A DNA stretch of 64,000 nt, from assembly GCA_036261915.1 (NCBI GenBank), contig DATAJX010000002.1:208206-272205 (forward strand), written 5' to 3'. A program made the position numbers and the translations under genes. Source of the stretch: DATAJX01 sp036261915 (lineage in GTDB: Bacteria > Pseudomonadota > Alphaproteobacteria > UBA2136 > UBA6156). The stretch's first letter is position 1. Every line of letters begins with the position of its first letter. The notes under the pieces are model-generated. The model searched no databases. It worked only from the letters and a program-made list of their open reading frames with translations, and was not told where the DNA came from. Positions 35,877 through 46,998 of this stretch are shown one piece after another.

Positions 35877-37325
35877 ATGCCGGTTACCGCCAAGCCCACC
35901 CAAAAGCCTGTGCGGAAGGAAAAAAAGCCGGCCCTCAAGCCCGATGAAATGGGCCGTATCACCCCGTTGGGGCTTAGCGATGAACTTTATGTGAAAGTGC
36001 TCGATGCCCTTGAGCACGACCCTAAACCCCAGCGCGCCGTGCTGGAAGCATTGCTCGAGGATATCCACCCCGCCGACATTGCCAACCTGCTGGAACGCCT
36101 GCCGCGCGACCGCCGTGCCGAGTTGTTGCCGTTTTTGCCTGAAGAGAAGGTGGGCAGCATCATCTCTGAACTCGAGCCGGGCGTGCAGGAACACGTGTTG
36201 CACCTGTTGCGTCCCGAAGACGTTAAGGAAGCCATTGAAGAACTGCCGAGCGACGACGCCGCCGACGTGGCCCGTGCGGCTGCCGATTCATCGGGGGAAA
36301 CGAGCCCTAGGCTTGATGCCGAAACGATGCTGGCCGACTACCAGCAAAAGCGTCTGCTCAATTATGACCCTCATACCGCAGGCGGCCTGATGCAGCTGGA
36401 GGTGGTGACCGCTCCACGCACCCAAACGGTTGAGCAAACGCTTAAATACATCCGCGATAATTCAGACGATATGCCCATGCAGCCGGGCACCATTTTTGTG
36501 GTTAACGCACAACGCAAGCTATTGGGTACGGTGTCTATCAGCCGCCTTATCCAGGTGCCGCTTGAGTTGAAGCTGGGCGATGTGATGCGGCCAGACCCAT
36601 TAAGCGCAAAGCCCGATATGCCCAAGGCCGAAGTTGTCAGCATGTTTGAAAAGTACGACATGCATAACCTGGCCGTTATCAACCGCAGGGGGCAGCTTTT
36701 AGGTCGTATCGCCATCGACGACGTGCTCGACGTCGTTCTGGCCGAGGCAACCGACACCCAGGCCCGCTCGGTGGGTCTGGATGCCGATGAAGATCTGTTT
36801 GCGCCGGTGCTTACTACCACCCGTCACCGTTTGTTGTGGCTCATTATCAACCTGGGTACCGCCATTGCGGCTGCCGCAGTTATCGCGTTGTTTGAAGACA
36901 GTATCGCCAAGCTTACCCTGTTGGCGGTACTTATGCCCATTGTGGCCAGCATGGGTGGCAATGCCACCACGCAAACCCAAACCGTCATTATCCGCGGTAT
37001 GGCGTTGGGGCAGGTGACCCGCCAAAACCGCCTGGCGCTGCTGACGCGTGAATTTCTGGCCAACCTCAATGTGAGTATGATCTTGGCGGCCACGCTCGGT
37101 ATAGGTGTTGCAGTTCTTTACGGCCAGCCCAAACTGGCGGTGGTCATTGCGCTTGCGACCATCTGCAACCATATCATTGCGGCAATGGGCGGTTGGGTAA
37201 CGCCCATTGTACTCAAGCGCTTCGGGTACGATCCCGCTATTGCGGCCAGCGTCATCACCACCACCTTTACCGATGTCGGCGGGTTCTTCTGCTTCCTTGG
37301 TTTGGCCACTTGGCTGCTGCTTTAA
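35877..37325 (+). CDS. mgtE: MgtE-type magnesium transporter
   Basis: A 482-residue protein with the MgtE layout: an N-terminal MgtE_N helical domain (LEDIHPADIANLLERLPRDRRAEL and following repeats, about residues 40-150), a pair of CBS domains (about 160-290, with NTLKYIRDNS-like and DMHNLAVINRRGQLLGRIAIDDVL regions), and five C-terminal membrane helices. MPIVASMGGNATTQTQTVIIRG is the conserved pore motif. The channel lets Mg2+ in when cytosolic levels fall. Full length, two bases after maeB. Confidence 0.95.
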   Translation: MPVTAKPTQKPVRKEKKPALKPDEMGRITPLGLSDELYVKVLDALEHDPKPQRAVLEALLEDIHPADIANLLERLPRDRRAELLPFLPEEKVGSIISELEPGVQEHVLHLLRPEDVKEAIEELPSDDAADVARAAADSSGETSPRLDAETMLADYQQKRLLNYDPHTAGGLMQLEVVTAPRTQTVEQTLKYIRDNSDDMPMQPGTIFVVNAQRKLLGTVSISRLIQVPLELKLGDVMRPDPLSAKPDMPKAEVVSMFEKYDMHNLAVINRRGQLLGRIAIDDVLDVVLAEATDTQARSVGLDADEDLFAPVLTTTRHRLLWLIINLGTAIAAAAVIALFEDSIAKLTLLAVLMPIVASMGGNATTQTQTVIIRGMALGQVTRQNRLALLTREFLANLNVSMILAATLGIGVAVLYGQPKLAVVIALATICNHIIAAMGGWVTPIVLKRFGYDPAIAASVITTTFTDVGGFFCFLGLATWLLL

Positions 37326-37412
37326 TCACCACTTTCTAGCCCTGTTTTTGGCCTCTTTTGGGCAGTTGTATGCTATATTCCGGCATCAAATTACTGGAGA
37401 GAAAATACACCC

Positions 37413-40049
37413 ATGGCTACGCTGGAAAACCAACCGATTGTTCCCATCAGCATTGAAAGCGAAATGCGCAAAAGCTACCTCGACTACGCCATGAGCGTGA
37501 TCGTGAGCCGTGCGCTGCCCGATGTGCGCGACGGCCTCAAACCGGTGCACCGCCGCATTCTGTTTGCCCAAAAGGAGATGGGCAACGACTGGAACCGTAA
37601 ACACCTTAAATCGGCGCGTGTGGTCGGTGATGTCATGGGTAAATACCACCCCCATGGCGACAGCGCTATTTACGATTCGCTGGTGCGCATGGCTCAGGAT
37701 TTCTCCCTTCGCCTGCCGCTGGAAGACGGGCAGGGGAACTTCGGCAGCATGGACGGCGATAGCCCCGCCGCCATGCGTTATACCGAAGTGCGCCTGAGCC
37801 GTGCCGGCAGCGCCATGCTGGCCGATCTGGATGAAGATACGGTTGAATGGCGGCCCAACTACGATGGGCAAGAGAAAGAGCCCGCCGTCCTTCCCACCCG
37901 CATCCCCAACCTGCTGGTCAACGGCGCAGGCGGTATTGCCGTAGGTATGGCCACCAACATCCCGCCCTATAACCTGGGCGAGGTGATCGACGCCTGTTTG
38001 CACCTGATCACCAACCCCGAGGCCGATATCGCCGAACTCAACGCCATCGTCCCGGGGCCCGATTTCCCCACCGGCGGCAGCATCATGGGCCGTGGCGGTA
38101 TCGTTACCGGCCATGCCATGGGCCGTGGCAGCATGGTCATTCGCGGCACCACTAAAATCGAAGGCGAAGACACCAACAAGCCGGTCATCGTCATCAACGA
38201 AGTCCCTTACCAGGTCAACAAGGCCCTGCTGGTCGAACGCATCGCCGACCTGGTGAAGGAAAAGGTCATTGAAGACATCGGCGACCTGCGTGATGAATCC
38301 GACCGCGACGGTATGCGCGTGGTCATCGAACTCAAGCGTGGCGCCAACGCCGAAGTGGTGCTTAACCAACTGTACAAGCACACCAACCTGCAAACCTCGT
38401 TCAGCTACAACATGGTGGTGCTCGATAAAGGCCTGCCGCGCCTCTATGGCATCGGCGAGATCCTGCGCTGCTTCATCGCCCACCGCGAAGAGGTGGTTAC
38501 CCGCCGCACCCGTTTCCGCCTGGGCAAGGCGCGCGACCGTGCCCACATTTTGGTGGGCTTGTCGGTGGCCGTGGCCAACCTCGACGAAGTCATCAAGATC
38601 ATCCGCGGCGCGCCCGACCCGAGCATTGCGAAGGAGCAGCTTATCAGCCGCCGCTTCCCCGCCAACAGCGTCAAGCCGCTGCTCGAACTGCTGGGCGAAA
38701 CCTTCGATGCCGAAAGTTACCAGATGTCGGCCATCCAGGCGCAAGCGATCCTGGACCTCCGCCTGCACCGTCTGACCGGACTTGAACGCGATAAGATCAA
38801 CGCAGAAACGCAGGAAATATCCGATACCATCAGCTTCCTGCTCAATATTCTGGGTAACCGCAGCGTGATGCAGCAAGTGGTGCGCGAAGAACTGATTGAA
38901 GTGAAAGAGCAATTCGCCACGCCGCGCAAAACGCAAATCCTCGATAACGCGTCCGACGTGAACCTCGAAGACCTGATTGTGCCTGAAGACGTTGTGGTCA
39001 CCATCAGCTCAGACGGCTACGCCAAGCGCGTGCCGCAAGCCACTTTCCGCGCGCAACGCCGCGGCGGCAAGGGCAAGGCGGCCGCCAACCTGCGCGAAAA
39101 TGAGCAAATGGCCACCCTGTTTGTGTGCAACACGCACGATCCTGTGCTGTTCTTCACCAGCAAGGGCAATGTGTTCCGTATCAAGGCTTACGAGCTACCC
39201 GCCGCTAATACCCAAACCCGTGGCAAGGCGCTGGTTAACCTGCTGCAACTGCAAAAAGACGAAACCATCGCCGCCGTGGTGCCTATCCCGCGCGATGAAA
39301 GCACTCACGCCCATCACTTCCTGGTGTTCGCGACAGAGAAGGGCATGGTCCGCAAAACGCCGCTGACCGCCTACGCCAATGTGCGTACCAATGGTATTTA
39401 CGGTATGGGGCTTAACGACGACGACCGCCTGCTGGCTGTGCACCTGCTGCCGCGCGATGCCCAGGAGAATGGCGGCGCCAGCGTGCTTATCTCCAGTAAA
39501 AATGGCCAAGCCGTGCGTTTCAGCGCAGCCGAAGAAGAAATCCGCCCCATCGCCAGCCGCACCAGTATCGGTGTGCGCGGCATGAGCCTGCGCAATGGCG
39601 ACAGTGCCATGGCCATGCACGTGATGGTGCGTAACCATGTCACCCACGTCCTCACCGTCACCGAAAACGGCTACGGCAAACTCAGTGTGGCCGACGAGTA
39701 CCCCGAAAAAGGCCGCGGCACGATGGGCGTCATCTCCATCCAGACCACCGATCGCAACGGTCCGGTCGTTGCGGCCATCCCGGTTCATACCGACGATCAG
39801 GTGATGATCGCCACCGCCGACGGCCAGATGATCCGCATGAAGGTGGGCGATATCTCGGTCATGGGCCGTAATACCCAGGGCGTGCGCCTGTTCAGCACCG
39901 ACGGCGCCAAGGTCAAGCTCGTCACCCGCCTGGCCACTGCCATGCTGGGGAATGACGACGACGCCGGCGATGAAGCCGCAAGCACCGACGAAGCCGTGAG
40001 CGTACCTGCGGCGAATGAAGGCGCCGACAGTGAAAAGGTCGTCAACTAA
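37413..40049 (+). CDS. gyrA: DNA gyrase subunit A
   Basis: An 878-residue protein. Key features: the quinolone-resistance region [10 protein letters not shown] (about residues 79-88) with Ser84 and Asp88, the wild-type pair; the catalytic tyrosine in [11 protein letters not shown] (about Y123); and the GyrA box QRRGGKG in the C-terminal pinwheel domain, needed for DNA wrapping. The C-terminal tail is acidic ([14 protein letters not shown]). It introduces negative supercoils with GyrB. GGAGAG precedes the ATG at 37413. The following ogt-like gene starts inside its end. Confidence 0.98.
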   Translation: MATLENQPIVPISIESEMRKSYLDYAMSVIVSRALPDVRDGLKPVHRRILFAQKEMGNDWNRKHLKSARVVGDVMGKYHPHGDSAIYDSLVRMAQDFSLRLPLEDGQGNFGSMDGDSPAAMRYTEVRLSRAGSAMLADLDEDTVEWRPNYDGQEKEPAVLPTRIPNLLVNGAGGIAVGMATNIPPYNLGEVIDACLHLITNPEADIAELNAIVPGPDFPTGGSIMGRGGIVTGHAMGRGSMVIRGTTKIEGEDTNKPVIVINEVPYQVNKALLVERIADLVKEKVIEDIGDLRDESDRDGMRVVIELKRGANAEVVLNQLYKHTNLQTSFSYNMVVLDKGLPRLYGIGEILRCFIAHREEVVTRRTRFRLGKARDRAHILVGLSVAVANLDEVIKIIRGAPDPSIAKEQLISRRFPANSVKPLLELLGETFDAESYQMSAIQAQAILDLRLHRLTGLERDKINAETQEISDTISFLLNILGNRSVMQQVVREELIEVKEQFATPRKTQILDNASDVNLEDLIVPEDVVVTISSDGYAKRVPQATFRAQRRGGKGKAAANLRENEQMATLFVCNTHDPVLFFTSKGNVFRIKAYELPAANTQTRGKALVNLLQLQKDETIAAVVPIPRDESTHAHHFLVFATEKGMVRKTPLTAYANVRTNGIYGMGLNDDDRLLAVHLLPRDAQENGGASVLISSKNGQAVRFSAAEEEIRPIASRTSIGVRGMSLRNGDSAMAMHVMVRNHVTHVLTVTENGYGKLSVADEYPEKGRGTMGVISIQTTDRNGPVVAAIPVHTDDQVMIATADGQMIRMKVGDISVMGRNTQGVRLFSTDGAKVKLVTRLATAMLGNDDDAGDEAASTDEAVSVPAANEGADSEKVVN

Positions 40050-40509
40050 GCCCGTAGCGTTACGCATTGTAGCGTGGCCCAGCACCCCGCTGGGCCCGCT
40101 GTGGGCCGAAGTTGATGCCAAAGGGGCTGTGCTGGCCCTGCAATGGGGCAGGCCGCCTAAAAACGCCACTGTCGTCAGCGTTCCATCGCTGCAAAAAAGT
40201 ATCGATGCCTATTTCAAGAAAGGCGCCAGCCTCGATAAGGTCAAAATCAGGCTTGAGGGCACACCGTTCCAGCAAAAAATCTGGCAGGCGGTGCGCAGTA
40301 TCCCGCCCGGTACGGTCATGAGCTACGGCGAACTGGCACACGAGCATCACACCGGCCCCCGCGCGGTGGCGCGGGTGCTGGCCAGCACGGTTATTCCGCT
40401 TATCATTCCCTGCCATCGCGTGGTGGCGGCGGGCGGCAAGCTCGGCGGTTACGGCCACATGGGGCTCGAACATAAAAAATGGCTTTTACAACACGAAGGT
40501 GCACTATGA
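40015..40509 (+). CDS. ogt: Methylated-DNA-[protein]-cysteine S-methyltransferase
   Basis: A 164-residue protein with the MGMT core: [27 protein letters not shown] (helix-turn-helix region) and the active-site PCHRVV in [22 protein letters not shown]. The N-terminal domain is a short Ogt-type one. It repairs O6-methylguanine by transferring the methyl group to its cysteine. The ATG at 40015 lies 35 bases inside gyrA; a GTG at 40030 is an alternative. In many alphaproteobacteria coaD occupies this place after gyrA, so ogt here appears to be a local variation. Confidence 0.92.
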   Translation: MKAPTVKRSSTKPVALRIVAWPSTPLGPLWAEVDAKGAVLALQWGRPPKNATVVSVPSLQKSIDAYFKKGASLDKVKIRLEGTPFQQKIWQAVRSIPPGTVMSYGELAHEHHTGPRAVARVLASTVIPLIIPCHRVVAAGGKLGGYGHMGLEHKKWLLQHEGAL

Positions 40510-41060
40510 AAAAACTGCTGTTGCTCGCCACTCTCCTGCTTGGCGCCTGCAGCTTGGATGATGCCCGCCGCGAGATCGACATCCAACTGTACCCAAACTA
40601 TACCCCGGCCTACATCATGTTCGCGTTCGAGCAGGGCGATGTCATCGTCGAGGTCAATGGCCAAAACAAGCTGGCCCAACGCCTGCTCGAACTGGTGCAG
40701 CAGGGTTATTACAACGGCTCCTCCATTTACAATACCGTGCCCGGCCGCATGGTCCAGTTCGGCGAGGCTTACTGGCAAGGCGGTTCCAGCCCGCGCATCA
40801 TGGCGGGTTTTCCGCCGCGCCCCACGCGTGAACTTAAAGGCAACAATGTGGCTTTGCCCGTGTTGGCCAGGCCCACGCCCGACACCATCATCGTCGGCCC
40901 GCAGGTCATCATCGCCAGTAATTTTGCGGTCAGTGCCGCGCAGGTCGGTCACGATGTGGTGCCCATCGGCAAAGTGGTGCAGGGCGAAGAGTTCATGAAA
41001 AAAGCGGTCAAGGGCGATAAAATCATTTCAGCCGCCATCGGCCAAAATATTGCAAAATAA
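40506..41060 (+). CDS. Cyclophilin-like lipoprotein, degenerate active site
   Basis: A 184-residue protein with a lipoprotein signal (lipobox LGAC, about residues 12-15). The rest follows a cyclophilin-type PPIase: DVIVEVNGQNKLAQRLLELVQQGYYNGSSIYN, then PGRMVQFGEAYWQGG. In active cyclophilins the first region ends FHR; here it reads IYN, so the catalytic arginine and the preceding residues are replaced. It may therefore bind proline peptides or serve structurally without isomerase activity. It sits between ogt and queA, matching the peptidyl-prolyl isomerase position in the alphaproteobacterial gyrA-queA-tgt block. The ATG overlaps the ogt stop. Confidence 0.72.
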   Translation: MKKLLLLATLLLGACSLDDARREIDIQLYPNYTPAYIMFAFEQGDVIVEVNGQNKLAQRLLELVQQGYYNGSSIYNTVPGRMVQFGEAYWQGGSSPRIMAGFPPRPTRELKGNNVALPVLARPTPDTIIVGPQVIIASNFAVSAAQVGHDVVPIGKVVQGEEFMKKAVKGDKIISAAIGQNIAK

Positions 41061-41083
41061 GCCTTTTACCGCTATGGCGGGGC

Positions 41084-43235
<2,152 letters not shown>

Positions 43236-43640
43236 TTACTCGGCGGTCTTTTTCTGGAGCGCCTTGGCGTTCAGTTCCTGAATGGTCTTGTTATCAGTGG
43301 CCGCTTCAAGCTTGCCGGTGGCGGGGTTGAACACATACCGCTCGCCCGGTTGCAGTTTGCTTTTATACCAGTCGGCCGAATGCTGCCCGCCGGTCTCATC
43401 GGTTGCGGCCGGTGTATCGGCTGCCGCAGGTTGCGCATCGGCAGGCGCATTCACGTCGGTCATGGTGCCGGTGACAGGGGCGCTTTCGGCGGCCCAGGTT
43501 TGCTTCAGCGTGGTTTGCGATACGTTGCCATCGCTATCGGTGGTTTTCACCTGCTGTTCGGTATAACCGTACTGGTAATCTTGGGCATGGGCAGCCAGCG
43601 GCAAAGCCATGGCCAGTAGGGCGGCATAAGCAATCTTCAT
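43236..43640 (-). CDS. Hypothetical secreted protein (134 aa)
   Basis: A 134-residue protein with a signal peptide (about 1-19, ending AHAQ). The mature part is acidic and low in complexity, with a middle Ala/Pro/Asp-rich stretch (DVNAPADAQPAAADTPAATDE) and a Gln/Thr/Lys-rich start and end (YTEQQVKTTDS; KTIQELNAKALQKK). It ends with a short segment (RYVFNPATGKLEAA) that might be a small structural motif. No family is recognised. It begins at the ATG at 43640 with GGAG upstream, and its stop abuts that of tgt. Confidence 0.65.
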   Translation of the reverse strand: MKIAYAALLAMALPLAAHAQDYQYGYTEQQVKTTDSDGNVSQTTLKQTWAAESAPVTGTMTDVNAPADAQPAAADTPAATDETGGQHSADWYKSKLQPGERYVFNPATGKLEAATDNKTIQELNAKALQKKTAE

Positions 43641-43721
43641 GGGGTTATCTCCTGTTACGGCAACAGTTTAACGCCAACAACAGGCCGTGGCCTATAAGAA
43701 ATTCATGATAATTTTGTGGAA

Positions 43722-43797
43722 TGGTGGGCCGCGTAGGGGTCGAACCTACGACCAATTGATTAAGAGTCAATTGCTCTACCACTGAGCTAGCGGCCCA
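43722..43797 (-). tRNA. tRNA-Lys (anticodon CTT)
   Basis: A 76-nt minus-strand cloverleaf with acceptor TGGGCCG/CGGCCCA, anticodon stem ATTGA/TCAAT, loop CTCTTAA (anticodon CTT) and encoded CCA. Confidence 0.96.
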
Positions 43798-43851
43798 CAA
43801 AAGCCGAAATAGAGGCAAAGTCCGCCAACGTCAAGGGAAAGAATGCAATAA

Positions 43852-43927
43852 TGGTAGGCCGTCGCAGGATCGAACTGCGGACACTCTGGTTAAAAGCCAG
43901 ATGCTCTACCACTGAGCTAACGGCCCA
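43852..43927 (-). tRNA. tRNA-Lys (anticodon TTT)
   Basis: A 76-nt minus-strand cloverleaf with acceptor TGGGCCG/CGGCCTA (one G-U pair), anticodon stem TCTGG/CCAGA, loop CTTTTAA (anticodon TTT) and encoded CCA. It lies 54 bases upstream of tRNA-Lys(CTT) in the same orientation, as a tandem pair. Confidence 0.96.
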
Positions 43928-43961
43928 CCACGCGCCTGATAGTTGATTTTACCTTGCCCCG

Positions 43962-44240
43962 TCAAGCCCAAACCCGCTTGGGGTGGGCCGGAACGGCCAG
44001 AACATAAGGCATCAATGCCTCAGGCAGGGTTGCCGTTACAGCCAGCCGAAGGTTGGCATGGTAGCCGCTCACGGCTTCCCCGGCCAAATTATACAGGGTG
44101 CCCACGTCATCAAGGGCAAAATCCGGCCCCGCATCGGCAGTAGTAAGGCTGCCGCCTTCAAGGCTTATTTTTAACGGTTCGGGCAATACGGCCAGCATGC
44201 CGTCGCGGGTTTCAAACTTCAGGTAATAATCGGTCCACAT
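43962..44240 (-). CDS. Small hypothetical protein of the phage-like cluster
   Basis: A 92-residue protein with no signal or membrane segment, with a short acidic/aromatic start (WTDYYLKFETRDGMLAVLPEP) and a hydrophobic C-terminal half. It is the last of three minus-strand genes separated by 10-13 bases, all of which look phage-derived (tail/fibre type), so it is probably a tail-associated or accessory protein. No specific family is recognised. The two tRNA-Lys genes lie just downstream. Confidence 0.55.
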   Translation of the reverse strand: MWTDYYLKFETRDGMLAVLPEPLKISLEGGSLTTADAGPDFALDDVGTLYNLAGEAVSGYHANLRLAVTATLPEALMPYVLAVPAHPKRVWA

Positions 44241-44250
44241 GGCTATGCTC

Positions 44251-45510
44251 CTATACGGTCAGGGTTTGAAGTTCGGCATTCGTCAGCCTGCGGGGGTAGT
44301 AGGCCACGCGCCGCAACCACGCATTGGCAAACTGGCTACCGCTGCTGTTGCTGCCCAGGCGCAAGGTGGTCAGGCTTCCGGGTACTGCGCCGCTGGCAGC
44401 CGCCGCCACGGTGCCGCCACCCGCACAGGCAGCAAAATCATTGGCTTTATAGGCCAGCGCGGCCTTATAAACCGTGCCGGTGGCCAGGCTGGTGGCAATG
44501 GTGCTGTTCAGCTTGGAAACACCCGCCGTCGTCACCAGCGCACTCAAATTGCCGCTACTTTGTGTCAACACCAATTTATTGGCGCTGGTGCCGTCATCAA
44601 GCTGCAACAACGGTTGGCTGGTGCTGCCCAGGCCCAGAAACTCCGCTTCCACAAACAGCGTACCTTCGCTGGCGTTAAACAGCAGCGCAGGCAGGGTGGT
44701 GGCAATGGTAGCCACATCGGCGGCCCGGCTGACGGTCACGGTGTTCGAATTGGTAGAGATAAAACTTCCGGCAAAGCTGCCGGTCTCGGCCATAATACCC
44801 CACGCCGCACTTTCCCCGGCGGTGCCGCTGCCATGGAAAATAATCACATCAGCTGTGGTGCCGGTCGCTAGTGTGGCGGTTACGGCCACGCGATACCACC
44901 CGTTGCCGGCAGCCATAATACTGTAGCTGCTCACACCGGCATCGGCGCCCATAAAAGCACCGGTCTGGCTGTTAAAGGTGATCGACGCCGTCTGCGCCCC
45001 GGTGCCCCACACCGTGTTGCCGCCGCCAAAATAAACCGTGGCATCACCGCCCACGTATTTAAAGTAGCCCGAAATAGTGCAGGCCGCCGCATTGGTCAGC
45101 CCCAACGCGCTGCGGTAAAGGCCGCTGGCCCAGTTGGCGCCAAACGCCACCGAATACGCATTGCTGCCGTCGGGTGCCACTGTGGCGTTGTTCAGCGTAG
45201 CACCGGCATTGGTGTTCCAGTTGTTCAACGCATAGCTGTAGGTTTGCACGTTGGTGCCGGCACCTTCAATCAAAAGACCGCGCGCCGCCAGCGTGGTGGG
45301 GCTGGTGCCCAGGCGCGCCGTGTTGCTTCCTGCACTGGCCAGCACCCCGCTGGCGTTAATGTAACTGGCGCTGCTGGCGCGGCTGAAGCTGATGCCTCCA
45401 GGCAAAGCCCCGCCTAAAAAACTGGCCTGCCACAGGGCAGGGGCGGGGGTGTACACCTGGCCCTGCGTCAGCATCTGGGCCAGGCCACCGGCCATATTCC
45501 GTGTGGTCAT
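44251..45510 (-). CDS. Phage tail/head-fibre-like protein
   Basis: A 419-residue protein starting at the ATG at 45510 with AAAGG upstream. The N-terminal part, FSRASSASYINASGVL and then TTLAARGLLIEGAGTNVQTYS, is the typical arrangement of phage fibre or tail proteins, where SRASTATYVDANG and GLLIEEARTNLL motifs are common. A carbohydrate-binding-like domain follows (NGWYRVAVTATL). SRAADVATI then begins a second lectin/LamG-like domain (SEGTLFVEAEFLG). It ends with YPRRLTNAELQTLTV, as in such fibres. This is recognised from domain patterns; no phage structural genes other than the two neighbours are present. Confidence 0.78.
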   Translation of the reverse strand: MTTRNMAGGLAQMLTQGQVYTPAPALWQASFLGGALPGGISFSRASSASYINASGVLASAGSNTARLGTSPTTLAARGLLIEGAGTNVQTYSYALNNWNTNAGATLNNATVAPDGSNAYSVAFGANWASGLYRSALGLTNAAACTISGYFKYVGGDATVYFGGGNTVWGTGAQTASITFNSQTGAFMGADAGVSSYSIMAAGNGWYRVAVTATLATGTTADVIIFHGSGTAGESAAWGIMAETGSFAGSFISTNSNTVTVSRAADVATIATTLPALLFNASEGTLFVEAEFLGLGSTSQPLLQLDDGTSANKLVLTQSSGNLSALVTTAGVSKLNSTIATSLATGTVYKAALAYKANDFAACAGGGTVAAAASGAVPGSLTTLRLGSNSSGSQFANAWLRRVAYYPRRLTNAELQTLTV

Positions 45511-45523
45511 GTTGCCGCCTTTC

Positions 45524-45835
45524 TTACGATTGCCGAACCTGCAACTGCCACGTGCCATCTGTCACGCTCAGGCGCACAGCGGTCACGGGGCGGTAAATTT
45601 TCTCGCCGGCGCTGGTGGTGTGGTAGCCCTGCGGGCTGGTCACCCAAATGGCGGTGTCGGCCAAAACTTTTTCAATATCATCCAGGGTAATTTGCACTTT
45701 GGCGCCGGTGGCAGGGCTGCCGCTGGTCAGGTTGCACACCACGCTCACCTCGCGGTTGGGGTTCACCAAAAAGCTGTCGCTGGTGCTGGTAATGCCGGTC
45801 TGTTCTTCAAAGCTCACTACGGTACGTGCCGTCAT
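45524..45835 (-). CDS. Small protein of the phage-like cluster
   Basis: A protein of 103 residues (ATG at 45835, preceded by AGAAGGAAA). It looks beta-rich, with several short strands (SFLVNPNREVSVVCNLT; GAKVQITLDDIEKVL; PVTAVRLSV) and no signal peptide. Sitting directly upstream of the fibre-like gene, it may be a phage baseplate or tail accessory protein. No specific family is recognised. A longer in-frame start exists upstream but lacks a Shine-Dalgarno. Confidence 0.6.
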   Translation of the reverse strand: MTARTVVSFEEQTGITSTSDSFLVNPNREVSVVCNLTSGSPATGAKVQITLDDIEKVLADTAIWVTSPQGYHTTSAGEKIYRPVTAVRLSVTDGTWQLQVRQS

Positions 45836-45871
45836 TGGTATTTCCTTCTCAATTGTTTGGGGTATCGACGC

Positions 45872-45903
45872 AAAAAAACCGGCCATGGGTTACATGGCCG
45901 GTA
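45872..45903 (-). terminator. Terminator after rpoH
   Basis: The hairpin accggccatg/catggccggt, with a T-run on the minus strand, sits between rpoH and the phage-like genes, so it probably ends the rpoH transcript. Confidence 0.8.
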
Positions 45904-45975
45904 GTGTGGATAAAAACTACCTCAGGTTGTGGCTGATTGTCAATTTAAATCAATTAACCATTTGATGCATAAGGC

Positions 45976-46821
45976 TTAGTGAATGGCCTTCTGTGTAATA
46001 TGCTTCTGCACTTTCTTGTAGGCACGCTCTTCCAGCTGGCGCACGCGCTCGCGGCTTACGCCGTAAATGCGGCTCAGGTCTTCCAGCGTCGGCATCTTTT
46101 CCTCTTCCGTCAAACGGCGGGCAATGAAGATGTCGCGCTCGCGGTCGTCCAGGATACCAATGGCTTCTTTCAGCTTGTTCTGGCGCTCCTTACCAATCTG
46201 CATGGCACCGTAACGCTCCTCAATGCTGGCGCGCGTGTCCGGAATGAAGTTCTGCCATTCGTTCACGTCGTCGTCGTCGTTCAGGCTGATGTTCAGGCTT
46301 TCGTCACCGTGGCGCAAACGCTGGTCCATGGTGATCACGTCGTTCTCGTTCACGTTCAGCTCCTTGGCGATCTTCTTGATCGCCTCGGGCGTCATGTGGC
46401 TGCTGCCTTCGCCCATCAATTCGCTGCGCAGGCGGCGCAGGTTGAAAAACAGTTTCTTCTGGGTGCCGCTGGTCCCGATCTTCACCATGCTCCAGTTGTT
46501 CAAAATGTATTCCTGGATGCTGGCTTTGATCCACCACATGGCATAGGTGCTCAGGCGAAAGCCGCGGTCCGGTTCAAAGCGGGCAATGGCCTGCATCAAA
46601 CCCACGTTACCCTCCTGAATAAGCTCTTCCACCGGCAAGCCATACCCACGGAAACCCATGGCAACCTTCACCACCAGGCGCAAATAGCTCTGCATCAGCT
46701 TGTGGCAGGCACGTTCGTCGTGCTTTTCACGCCACTGGCGGGCAAGGGCTTGTTCTTCCTCAAAGCTCAACGGGGCAAACTTCTGCACCTGTTGAATGTA
46801 GCTACTCACAACTTCAGCCAT
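45976..46821 (-). CDS. rpoH: RNA polymerase sigma-32 factor (heat shock)
   Basis: A 281-residue sigma factor. Region 2 contains AMWWIKASIQEYIL, and the RpoH box is present as QKKLFFNLRRLRSEL, which distinguishes RpoH from RpoD. Region 4 contains TLEDLSRIYGVSRERVRQLEERAYKKVQK, the helix-turn-helix for -35 recognition. It directs heat-shock transcription; in alphaproteobacteria it works beside HrcA/CIRCE, whose target groESL is also in this window. GGAGG lies before the ATG. rluD is upstream on the same strand, a conserved pairing. Confidence 0.96.
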   Translation of the reverse strand: MAEVVSSYIQQVQKFAPLSFEEEQALARQWREKHDERACHKLMQSYLRLVVKVAMGFRGYGLPVEELIQEGNVGLMQAIARFEPDRGFRLSTYAMWWIKASIQEYILNNWSMVKIGTSGTQKKLFFNLRRLRSELMGEGSSHMTPEAIKKIAKELNVNENDVITMDQRLRHGDESLNISLNDDDDVNEWQNFIPDTRASIEERYGAMQIGKERQNKLKEAIGILDDRERDIFIARRLTEEEKMPTLEDLSRIYGVSRERVRQLEERAYKKVQKHITQKAIH

Positions 46822-46964
46822 GGCAACCTCCTTGGTTGTTTCAAAGCGAGGGCAGGGCCGGTTTCAAGCCTCTCGGCTGATTTGGCCCATTCTCGTGACC
46901 ATATTGTATGCAAACGGTTTCAAGCCCTCCCTGACAGGGGATCTTAAATTTCAAGGGCTTGACG

Positions 46965-46988
46965 TAAAAAGGCCGGAAAACCGGCCCT
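46965..46988 (-). terminator. Terminator after rluD
   Basis: The hairpin ggccgg/ccggcc, with a T-run in the minus direction, lies 11 bases past the rluD stop, so rpoH needs its own promoter in the 46822-46964 gap. Confidence 0.7.
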
Positions 46989-46998
46989 AAATAGCTTG

